DNA of 11,428 nt, taken from contig JAKAZX010000089.1 of assembly GCA_021826485.1 (NCBI GenBank), positions 1 through 11,428 of the forward strand, given 5' to 3'. The notes under the pieces are model-generated. The model searched no databases. It was given only the letters and a program-made list of their open reading frames with translations, and had not been told where the DNA came from. Positions within the stretch are counted from its first letter, which is position 1. Each line of letters begins with the position of its first letter. Origin of the DNA: Pseudomonadota bacterium. GTDB taxonomy: Bacteria; Pseudomonadota; Alphaproteobacteria; Acetobacterales; Acetobacteraceae. The position numbers and the translations under genes are program-made. This document shows positions 1 to 5,660 of this stretch, piece by piece.

Positions 1-291
1 CTCGATCATCGGCTCGTGCGATTTGGCGGCGAAGCTGTGATAGAATGGCAGGGTGCGCATCTGCCGCGCCGCCGCCTCCACCAGCCGTTCGTTGGAGAAG
101 CCGAGCGAGGCGCACCACAGGCCGGCGACGGCATCGATATAGCCCTTGCCCGAATCGTCCCAGACCCGCACCCCGTGGCCGCGCGTGATGACCAGGGGGC
201 CGACGTCCAGATGCGTGCGCAGATCGGTATAGGGGTGCAACGCATAGGCGATGTCGCGGGCGGCGGCCGAGTTGGCGCGGGGCGGGGTCAT
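1..291 (-). CDS. Class III PLP-dependent aminotransferase, N-terminal part (runs off the window)
   Basis: Only the first 97 codons are in the window; the gene continues beyond the left edge. The frame starts with ATG at 291-289, preceded by a GAAGGA-type ribosome binding site about 11 nt upstream. The peptide begins MTPPRANSAAARDIAYALHP and carries features of class III (omega) aminotransferases annotated as aspartate aminotransferase family or omega-amino acid:pyruvate transaminases: an HPYTDLR segment, GPLVITRGHG, the GLWCASLGFSNERLVEAA stretch, and PFYHSFAAKSHEP. These belong to the small N-terminal domain that contributes to the active-site entrance. The catalytic lysine and the PLP phosphate-binding region lie outside the window. 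Family members are usually about 450-470 residues long. They transfer an amino group from an amine or omega-amino acid to pyruvate or another keto acid in the cytoplasm; the substrate cannot be told from this fragment. The gene diverges from the molybdoenzyme gene across a short gap. Confidence 0.88.
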   Translation of the reverse strand, partial: MTPPRANSAAARDIAYALHPYTDLRTHLDVGPLVITRGHGVRVWDDSGKGYIDAVAGLWCASLGFSNERLVEAAARQMRTLPFYHSFAAKSHEPMIE

Positions 292-318
292 GGGGGCGCT
301 TCCTTCACCGGATGCTCT

Positions 319-359
319 GGTTCCCCCATAGTAGGGCCGGGCCTGACATCGGGGGAACC
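319..359. promoter_or_regulatory. Perfect 9-bp inverted repeat in the divergent intergenic region
   Basis: GGTTCCCCC (319-327) is repeated as its exact reverse complement GGGGGAACC (351-359), with 23 bp between. It lies in the 74-bp gap between the aminotransferase and molybdoenzyme starts. The right arm includes the purine-rich stretch that serves as ribosome binding site for the ATG at 366. It could be a dimeric repressor operator serving both genes, or an RNA stem that hides the ribosome binding site. The repeat is seen directly; both roles are inferred. Confidence 0.5.
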
Positions 360-365
360 CCACGC

Positions 366-2669
366 ATGACCGAATTGACCCCGCACGCCGCGCATTGGGG
401 CGCCTTCATCGCCGAGGTGGCGGATGGCCGGCTGGTCGGCACCCGCCCCTTCCCCGGCGACCCCGCCCCGCCGGCGCTGCTTTCGGCGATCCCGGACGCG
501 GTGCATGCGCCGACCCGGATCGACCGGCCGCATGTGCGCCGCGGCTGGCTGAACGGCGACCGACGCGGCGGCACGCCCCGCGGCGGGGAGCCGTTTGTCC
601 CGCTGGACTGGGACACCGCCATCCGGCTGGTCGCCGGGGAGGTGGCGCGGGTGCGCGACACGCACGGCCCGGCCAGCCTGTTCGGCGGCAGCTACGGCTG
701 GTCCTCCGCCGGGCGGTTCCACCATGCCCGCACCCAGTTGCAGCGGCTGCTGGCGGCGGCCGGCGGGTTCACCGGGCAGCTCACCAACTACTCGTATGCC
801 GCCGGCATGACACTGATGCCGCACGTGGTGGGCGGCAATGCGGTGATCGAGGGGCCGGTGGTCGAGTGGCGGGACATCGTCGGCCATGCCCGGCTGATGC
901 TGTGCTTCGGCGGCATCCTGCTGCGCAACGGCCAGATCACCGCGGGCGGCGCCGGCCGGCACGAGATGGGCGGCTGGCTCGCCCGGGCCGCGGCCGCCGG
1001 CGTGCGGCTGGTGAACATCTCCCCGGTGCGCGGCGACATGCCGGACAGCGCCGGGGCGGAGTGGCTGCCGATCCGCCCGGGCACCGACACCGCCCTGATG
1101 CTCGGCATGACCCACGTGCTGTTCACGGAGGGGCTGGCCGATCTGGGCTTCCTCGACCGCTGCGCGGTCGGCGCGGACCGGCTGCGCGCCTATGTCCTGG
1201 GGGAGACCGACGGGGTGGCGAAATCCCCCGCCTGGGCCGCCGCCGAAACGGGCATCCCGGCCGAGCGGATCGCGGCGCTTGCGCGGGACTGCGCGGCACA
1301 GCCGACGATGCTGACCGCGGCATGGTCCCTTCAGCGCGCCGAGCGGGGGGAGCAGCCGTTCTGGATGCTGGTGACGCTGGCCGCCTCGCTCGGCCAGATC
1401 GGCCGGCGCGGCTGCGGGTTCGGCTTCGGCCATGCCAGCATGAACGGCATGGGCACGCCGCGCACCGAAATCCCCTCGGTCGGCCTGCCCGGCCTGCCGA
1501 ACCCCGCGCAATCCTGGATCCCGGTGGCGCGGCTGACCGAAATGCTGGAGCGGCCGGGGGGCGCCTACGACTACAACGGCCGGCACCTGGCCTATCCGGA
1601 TGCGCGGCTGGTCTGGTGGGCGGGCGGCAACCCGTTCCACCACCACCAGGACCTCAACCGGCTGCTGCGCGCCTGGGCGCGGCTGGAGACGGTCGTGGTC
1701 AGCGAGCCGTGGTGGAACAGCCTGGCGCGGCATGCGGACATCGTGCTGCCGGCCACCACCTCGCTCGAGCGGGACGATATCGGCTCGGCCGGCCGCGACC
1801 GGTTCATCCTGGCGATGAAGCGCGCGCTGCCGCGCCATGCGCAGGCGCGCGACGAGTTCGACTACATGGCCGATGTGGCGGACGCGCTGGGCGTGCGCGA
1901 CCGGTTCACCCAGCAGCGCGACGCGGCGACCTGGCTGCGCGTGATCTATGGCCGCGCCCGCGACGCAGCATCGCGGCTCGGCATCGACCTGCCCGATTTC
2001 GATGCGTTCTGGCGGGCCGGCTCGGTCGAAGTGCCACCGCCGGCGCAGGGCAGCGTGCCGTTCGCGGACTTCGTCCGCGCGCCGCACGCCGCACCGCTCA
2101 ACACGCCGTCGGGCCGCATCGAGCTGTTCAGCCGGACCATCGCCGATTTCGGCTATGACGACTGTCCCGGCCATCCGGTGTGGTTCGCGCCGCGCGAGTA
2201 TCTCGGCGCGAAGCTGGCGGCCCGCTTCCCGCTGCATCTGCTGTCGAGCCAGCCGGCGACCCGACTGCACAGCCAGCTCGATCAGGCGCGGGTCAGCCAG
2301 GCGAGCAAGCTGCATGGGCGGGAGCCGATCCGCCTGCATCCGGCCGACGCCGAAGCCCGCGGCCTGAAGGCGGGCGATGTCGTGCGCGTGTTCAACGACC
2401 GCGGCGCCTGCCTCGCCGGCGTGGTGCCGGATGACGGGCTGCTGCGCGGCGTTGCGGTGATCTCCACCGGCGCGTGGCTCGATCCGGAACGTCCGGGCGT
2501 GCCGGGCAGCCTGTGCGTGCATGGCAACGTGAATGTGCTGACGCAGGATGTCGGCACGTCGCGGCTGGGCCAGGGGCCGAGCGCGCAAAGCTGCCTCGTC
2601 GAAGTGGTGCGCTGGGACGGCGCGCTGCCGGAGGTGACGGTGCACCGGCCGCCGGAGATCGCAGCATGA
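366..2669 (+). CDS. Molybdopterin guanine dinucleotide oxidoreductase, BisC/DMSO-reductase type (cytoplasmic sulfoxide reductase)
   Basis: A 767-residue catalytic subunit of the DMSO reductase family of molybdenum enzymes. It has the SYGWSSAG segment with Tyr110 and Trp112, and the NYSYAAG segment whose Ser143 should be the molybdenum ligand. All three sit at a constant offset of four from Tyr114, Trp116 and Ser147 of Rhodobacter DMSO reductase (family knowledge). The C-terminal cofactor-binding domain is also present (from about residue 600, with LLSSQPATRLHSQLD and a GDVVRVFNDRG strand). There is no twin-arginine signal and no N-terminal iron-sulfur cysteine motif, which favours a cytoplasmic biotin/methionine sulfoxide reductase (BisC-like) over periplasmic TorA/DorA. 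I chose ATG 366 because GGGGGAA precedes it; an upstream in-frame ATG at 312 has no convincing site and would add 18 unfamiliar residues. The stop overlaps the thyX start (ATGA), so the two are probably cotranslated. The exact substrate is not determined. Confidence 0.88.
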   Translation: MTELTPHAAHWGAFIAEVADGRLVGTRPFPGDPAPPALLSAIPDAVHAPTRIDRPHVRRGWLNGDRRGGTPRGGEPFVPLDWDTAIRLVAGEVARVRDTHGPASLFGGSYGWSSAGRFHHARTQLQRLLAAAGGFTGQLTNYSYAAGMTLMPHVVGGNAVIEGPVVEWRDIVGHARLMLCFGGILLRNGQITAGGAGRHEMGGWLARAAAAGVRLVNISPVRGDMPDSAGAEWLPIRPGTDTALMLGMTHVLFTEGLADLGFLDRCAVGADRLRAYVLGETDGVAKSPAWAAAETGIPAERIAALARDCAAQPTMLTAAWSLQRAERGEQPFWMLVTLAASLGQIGRRGCGFGFGHASMNGMGTPRTEIPSVGLPGLPNPAQSWIPVARLTEMLERPGGAYDYNGRHLAYPDARLVWWAGGNPFHHHQDLNRLLRAWARLETVVVSEPWWNSLARHADIVLPATTSLERDDIGSAGRDRFILAMKRALPRHAQARDEFDYMADVADALGVRDRFTQQRDAATWLRVIYGRARDAASRLGIDLPDFDAFWRAGSVEVPPPAQGSVPFADFVRAPHAAPLNTPSGRIELFSRTIADFGYDDCPGHPVWFAPREYLGAKLAARFPLHLLSSQPATRLHSQLDQARVSQASKLHGREPIRLHPADAEARGLKAGDVVRVFNDRGACLAGVVPDDGLLRGVAVISTGAWLDPERPGVPGSLCVHGNVNVLTQDVGTSRLGQGPSAQSCLVEVVRWDGALPEVTVHRPPEIAA

Positions 2670-3586
2670 CGCTGTCCGACGCGCAGCGCGCCGAGGTTGC
2701 GACGGCACGGGCGAGCGAATCGCCGACGCGCCGCGCCACCGTGCCGGCGCTGGAGGCGTTGCTGTTCACGCCGGTCCCGGTGCTGGACCACGGCTTCGTG
2801 CGCGTCATCGACTATATGGGCGATGACGGCGCGGTGGTGCAGGCGGCGCGCGTCTCCTACGGCCGCGGCACGCGGCGCGTCAGCGAGGATGCCGGGCTGA
2901 TCCGCTATCTGATGCGGCACCGGCACACCACGCCGTTCGAGATGTGCGAGATCAAATACCATGTGAAGTTGCCGATCTTCGTGGCGCGGCAGTGGATTCG
3001 CCATCGTACCGCGAACGTGAACGAGTATTCCGCACGCTACTCGATCCTTGATCGCGAATTTTACATCCCCGCAGCCGAACATCTGGCGGCGCAATCCGCG
3101 ACCAACCGTCAGGGTCGCGGCGCGCTGCTCGAGGGGGACGAAGCGGCGGAGGTGCTGGCGATGCTCGCGCGGGACGCGGCGCAGTGCCATGACGACTATG
3201 CGGCAATGCTGAACGAATCCGGCGATCCGGCGCGGCAGGGGCTGGCGCGGGAACTTGCGCGCATGAATTTGACACTCAACACGTACACGCAGTGGTACTG
3301 GAAGACTGACCTGCACAATCTGCTGCACTTCCTGTCGCTGCGCGCCGACCCGCACGCGCAATACGAAATCCGCACCTATGCCGAGGCGATGATGGCGAGC
3401 CTGGAAGCCTGGGTCCCGCAGACCGCCGCGGCCTTCCGCGATTACCGGCTGGAGGCGGCCAGCTTCTCCTCCGGCATGCTGGCGGCGCTGCGGCGGATGC
3501 TGGCCGGTGAGACGGTGACGCAGCCGGACAGCGGATTGTCGAAAAGGGAGTGGGAGGAAATGATGGCGGTGTTGGACCGGAATTGA
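2666..3586 (+). CDS. thyX: Flavin-dependent thymidylate synthase ThyX
   Basis: This 306-residue enzyme makes dTMP from dUMP, using methylenetetrahydrofolate as carbon donor and FAD with NADPH as reductant. The ThyX signature RHRx7S is complete at residues 112-122 (RHRTANVNEYS), preceded by FVARQWI. The flanking blocks also match alphaproteobacterial ThyX: DHGFVRVIDYMGDD, the AARVSYGRGT block, LMRHRHTTPFEMCE, NRQGRG, and a C-terminal block with QWYWKTDLHNLLHFLSLRAD. The length is typical of the alphaproteobacterial branch. The frame is open upstream to about 2474, but ATG 2666 gives the family N-terminus (MTLSDAQRAE) and overlaps the preceding stop by 4 nt, which implies translational coupling to the molybdoenzyme. 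Such bacteria usually rely on ThyX instead of ThyA; whether a thyA exists elsewhere cannot be seen. The stop codon coincides with the -35 box of the next promoter. Confidence 0.96.
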   Translation: MTLSDAQRAEVATARASESPTRRATVPALEALLFTPVPVLDHGFVRVIDYMGDDGAVVQAARVSYGRGTRRVSEDAGLIRYLMRHRHTTPFEMCEIKYHVKLPIFVARQWIRHRTANVNEYSARYSILDREFYIPAAEHLAAQSATNRQGRGALLEGDEAAEVLAMLARDAAQCHDDYAAMLNESGDPARQGLARELARMNLTLNTYTQWYWKTDLHNLLHFLSLRADPHAQYEIRTYAEAMMASLEAWVPQTAAAFRDYRLEAASFSSGMLAALRRMLAGETVTQPDSGLSKREWEEMMAVLDRN

Positions 3587-3611
3587 CGAGACTACGCGAA
3601 TCGCGTATGGT
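3583..3611 (+). promoter_or_regulatory. Sigma70-like promoter with a palindromic operator in its spacer
   Basis: TTGACG (3583-3588) and TATGGT (3606-3611) are separated by exactly 17 nt, an ideal spacing. The palindrome TACGCGAATCGCGTA (arms 3593-3598 and 3602-3607, centre AAT) fills most of the spacer and reaches into the -10 box, where a bound repressor would block RNA polymerase. The -35 box overlaps the thyX stop codon. Transcription would start near 3618 and lead into the gene at 3677. The motifs are seen; promoter activity and the repressor are inferred, with the helix-turn-helix protein encoded at 3888 as first candidate. Confidence 0.6.
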
Positions 3612-3645
3612 CAAAAAACACTTCTCTGGGTAAGGGGCGCTGACA

Positions 3646-3662
3646 ATCCCGAGAATCGGGAT
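3646..3662. repeat. Perfect inverted repeat in the leader of the 3677 gene
   Basis: ATCCCGAGAATCGGGAT has perfect 7-bp arms (3646-3652 and 3656-3662) around a GAA centre. It sits between the predicted transcription start and the ribosome binding site of the gene at 3677. It shares the hexamer GAATCG with the palindrome in the promoter spacer, so it may be a second operator for the same protein. A small leader hairpin is the alternative; no U-rich run follows, so it is not a convincing thyX terminator. Confidence 0.5.
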
Positions 3663-3676
3663 ATGAAAGGTTCCTT

Positions 3677-4000
3677 ATGACTTGGAAAGTGTTGCGTTCC
3701 ACTGTTTTTGACGGTGTTGTAGACGTTGAGCTCTTTGACGGCCGCAATACGATCGGGGTACTGACCGATGTTGTAATCGTGGGGCGTTTACTTATTCTCT
3801 CAGGGCTCCATATCTCGGGCCCAGGTCGCAATGTTCTAGGGTGTATGCGCATTCGCAGTCTCTGCGAATGGTTGGTGGAGAATTTCGATGTCGACGAACT
3901 CCGAATTGAGGGCGCGACTCGAACGTCTGGGGCCTGTCCGGGACGCCGTCCACGACCGCTCGTTTTCCGACGAGTGCCACACTGTGTCTCTGCGACGTGA
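3677..4000 (+). CDS. Unrecognised 107-residue protein, first gene of a candidate toxin-antitoxin-like module
   Basis: I do not recognise a named family. The ATG is preceded by GAAAGG (3665-3670) at 6-nt spacing and by a good promoter. The protein alternates hydrophobic residues in a strand-rich N-terminal half: VVDVELF (14-20) and the segment TIGVLTDVVIVGRLLILSGL (25-44). A short amphipathic helix follows (about 58-70), then a strand DELRIEG (73-79) and a basic Gly/Arg/Pro-rich tail, GATRTSGACPGRRPRP (79-94). The soluble alpha/beta pattern with a basic tail would suit a small nucleic-acid-acting toxin, but no catalytic motif is evident. The last 37 codons overlap, in another frame, the start of the helix-turn-helix gene. 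GC is about 50% here against about 70% around it, and codon use is unlike the neighbours, so it was probably acquired by transfer. A decayed remnant is possible. Confidence 0.6.
   Translation: MTWKVLRSTVFDGVVDVELFDGRNTIGVLTDVVIVGRLLILSGLHISGPGRNVLGCMRIRSLCEWLVENFDVDELRIEGATRTSGACPGRRPRPLVFRRVPHCVSAT
3850..3870. repeat. Perfect 9-bp inverted repeat inside the 3677 gene, just before the regulator start
   Basis: CATTCGCAG (3850-3858) and CTGCGAATG (3862-3870) are perfect reverse complements around a TCT centre. The repeat lies 17 nt upstream of the ATG at 3888, immediately before that gene's ribosome binding site, while encoding IRSLCEW in the upstream frame. The hexamer ATTCGC/GCGAAT also occurs in the promoter-spacer palindrome. 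It could be an internal operator or a translation-controlling hairpin. Confidence 0.55.
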
Positions 4001-4430
4001 CCCCGGTCCGTTCACTCAGCCAGTCTCGGTCGCTCGGCGTCTCTTTGCATCCGGATTATCCTTGCGTGCTGCACATTCGGCGATCACTGCGCTGGCCGCG
4101 GAGGGAAGGACGATCTGCGAGATTCCCGTCGATGGAGGCATTGAGGAACTGGCGCGTGATCTGATCGCCATGAACGTCCACCTACAACGTCGCCGCACCA
4201 TCGGCGATCCGGCGGCCTACATCGCCGCCGTCCGCGACCGTCACCACCTGTCGCAGCGGGAGTTCGCAGCCTCGCTGGGCGTCGATCTGCGCACGCTGCA
4301 GAACTGGGAACAGGGGCGCAACCGGCCGGAGGCGGCGGTGCTCAGCCTGATTGCATTGTTCGATCGTGATCCCGCGCTGGTGGAGGCCGTCACCTTCGAA
4401 CCGGTGCGCGTGGCGGAGACCGTGCCATGA
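3888..4430 (+). CDS. Helix-turn-helix (XRE/HigA-like) DNA-binding protein, putative antitoxin or autorepressor
   Basis: A 180-residue protein with a C-terminal XRE-type helix-turn-helix at about residues 111-165 (core LSQREFAASLGVDLRTLQNW, followed by EQGRNRPEAAVLSLI), the arrangement seen in HigA/MqsA-type antitoxins. The N-terminal region (MSTNSELRARLERLGPVRD, then about 90 residues of mixed helix and strand) recalls a group of alphaproteobacterial helix-turn-helix proteins with a LGPVRD-type start; that is memory, not a search. ATG 3888 is supported by GGTGGAG (3874-3880) at 7-nt spacing, despite its 113-nt overlap with the preceding gene. Its stop overlaps the ribokinase start (ATGA). It probably represses the promoter at 3583-3611, whose palindrome suits a dimer. 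The 5' half has ordinary-looking codons and the 3' half is GC-rich like the host, so it may have been resident longer than its partner. Confidence 0.85.
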   Translation: MSTNSELRARLERLGPVRDAVHDRSFSDECHTVSLRRDPGPFTQPVSVARRLFASGLSLRAAHSAITALAAEGRTICEIPVDGGIEELARDLIAMNVHLQRRRTIGDPAAYIAAVRDRHHLSQREFAASLGVDLRTLQNWEQGRNRPEAAVLSLIALFDRDPALVEAVTFEPVRVAETVP

Positions 4431-5311
4431 TCGTCTGCTTCGGTTCCATCAATCTCGATCTGATCTTTCCCCTGCCCGCCCTGCCGCAGCGCGGGCAGAC
4501 GGTGCTGGGGCGGGCGATGCGCGTCGAGCCAGGCGGCAAGGGCGCGAATCAGGCCGTGGCCGCCGCGCGCGACGGCGCGCGCGTGCTGTTTGCCGGCGCC
4601 GTCGGTTCGGACGCCTTCGCCGATCAGGCGGTCGCCACGCTGCGCGCCGCCGGCGTCGAACTGAGCCGCGTGGTCTATGCCGACACCTCCACCGGCTGCG
4701 CCGCGATCTGCGTCGATGAAGCGGGCCACAATCAGATCGCCGTCGCCTCCGGCGCCAATCTGCTGGCCCGTGCCGATCAGGTGGAGGACGCACTGCTCGG
4801 CCCCGGCACCACCCTGCTCGTGCAGGCGGAAACCGATCTCGAGGAGACCGCGATCCTGATCCGCCGCGCCCGCGCCGCCGGCGCCCGCGTGGTGCTCAAC
4901 CTCGCCCCCGCATCGCCGATGGCGCAGGACGCATTGCGGGACGTCGATGTGCTGGTGCTGAACGAAGATGAGGGCGGCTGGCTGGGCACCGACCTGCGCA
5001 CCGGCCGCAACGCCGCCAGCCTGCACGCGGCACTCGGGGTGAGCGTGATCGTCACGATGGGCGAGCGCGGGCTGGAGGCGGCGACGCCGGACGGTTTGAT
5101 CCGCCTGGAGGCCCACAAGGTTGCGGTCGTGGACACCACCGCCGCCGGCGATTGCTTCACCGGCGTGCTTGCGGCCGGCCTGGATCGCGGCCTGCCGATG
5201 GCGAAGGCGCTGCGGCGCGCCAATATCGCCGCGGCGCTGTGCTGTTCGCGCAAGGGCAGCCAAGGCAGCCTGCCGACCGCCCTGCAGACCGACGCGGCAG
5301 CGGGAACCTGA
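4427..5311 (+). CDS. rbsK: PfkB-family carbohydrate kinase, ribokinase-like
   Basis: A 294-residue kinase that most likely phosphorylates D-ribose to ribose 5-phosphate with ATP in the cytoplasm. The N-terminal sugar-binding strand is FGSINLDLIFPLPALPQRGQ. The first PfkB signature, GGKGANQAVAAAR, starts at residue 36, where Asn41 and the GGKG turn contact the sugar. The second, DTTAAGDCF, is at residues 236-244, with Asp242 as catalytic base and AAGD as anion hole. The VLNEDE segment before the nucleotide site is also in place. Length is close to E. coli RbsK (about 309). Ribose is the best guess, but PfkB enzymes vary (2-deoxyribose, other pentoses and nucleosides) and no transporter or rbsD lies alongside. 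It overlaps the helix-turn-helix gene by 4 nt and has no clear ribosome binding site of its own, so translation is probably coupled to that regulator. Confidence 0.85.
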   Translation: MIVCFGSINLDLIFPLPALPQRGQTVLGRAMRVEPGGKGANQAVAAARDGARVLFAGAVGSDAFADQAVATLRAAGVELSRVVYADTSTGCAAICVDEAGHNQIAVASGANLLARADQVEDALLGPGTTLLVQAETDLEETAILIRRARAAGARVVLNLAPASPMAQDALRDVDVLVLNEDEGGWLGTDLRTGRNAASLHAALGVSVIVTMGERGLEAATPDGLIRLEAHKVAVVDTTAAGDCFTGVLAAGLDRGLPMAKALRRANIAAALCCSRKGSQGSLPTALQTDAAAGT

Positions 5312-5355
5312 TCGGGCCGTACGGCAACACCCCCGAAGAATCGCGGCCGCTTCAT

Positions 5356-5416
5356 CACGAACAGGTGAGACATGGCGCTTCACGCCCAGTAGAACGGCGG
5401 CGGTCACCCGTTCGTG
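5356..5416. repeat. Long imperfect inverted repeat between the ribokinase and small membrane protein genes
   Basis: CACGAACAGGTGA (5356-5368) faces TCACCCGTTCGTG (5404-5416): 12 of 13 positions are complementary, with 35 nt between. As RNA it would form a long stem just before the GGGGGA ribosome binding site of the gene at 5429. The inner GTGA (5365-5368) can instead pair with TCAC at 5380-5383, giving a competing small hairpin. It could be a ribokinase terminator without a U-run, a leader structure, or an operator. Confidence 0.5.
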
Positions 5417-5428
5417 CTGGGGGAAGCT

Positions 5429-5656
5429 ATGCAAATCGTCACTCTTTTGCTTCGTGAACTGTCGGCCCGGCTGGATCGGCGGGCGCGGCGGGTGCTGCTG
5501 TTCTCCTCTGCCCTGGCGTTGACCTTCTTTGCCCGCAGCACGGTCGCCGCATTGCAGGGCGGGAACTATGCGGATGCGGCGGCCGGGCTGGTGATGCTGG
5601 GGGGCGCCGCGGTCATGGCCGCGGTCGCCTCCACCGCGCCGCGCCGCGCCGGCTGA
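5429..5656 (+). CDS. Small two-helix membrane protein of unknown function
   Basis: A 75-residue hypothetical protein. It has a short amphipathic, basic N-terminus (MQIVTLLLRELSARLDRRARR), a first hydrophobic segment at about residues 22-42 (LLFSSALALTFFARSTVAAL) and a second at about 53-70 (AGLVMLGGAAVMAAVAST), then a basic end (PRRAG). The positive charges before helix 1 and after helix 2 suggest both termini are cytoplasmic. ATG 5429 is preceded by GGGGGA at about 5 nt; a GTG at 5414 would add five residues. I know no family for it. It ends 4 nt before the stop of the convergent glycosyltransferase gene. It is supported by the ribosome binding site and hydrophobicity pattern, but a spurious frame in this GC-rich DNA is not excluded. 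Confidence 0.5.
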   Translation: MQIVTLLLRELSARLDRRARRVLLFSSALALTFFARSTVAALQGGNYADAAAGLVMLGGAAVMAAVASTAPRRAG

Positions 5657-5660
5657 CGCG

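Noticed and set aside
288..2708. Very long open frame (806 codons) on the minus strand opposite the molybdoenzyme gene
   Set aside because: The opposite strand carries clear molybdoenzyme motifs; this frame is Arg/Ala/His-rich without any recognisable domain, a usual artefact of high-GC codon use.
5316..5325. GCCGTACGGC palindrome after the ribokinase stop, considered as a terminator
   Set aside because: A 10-bp palindrome has no loop for a stable hairpin and no U-run follows; likely chance in GC-rich DNA.
5371..5391. Six-codon open frame as a stand-alone gene
   Set aside because: Too short to support as a coding gene from sequence alone; kept only as part of the leader finding.
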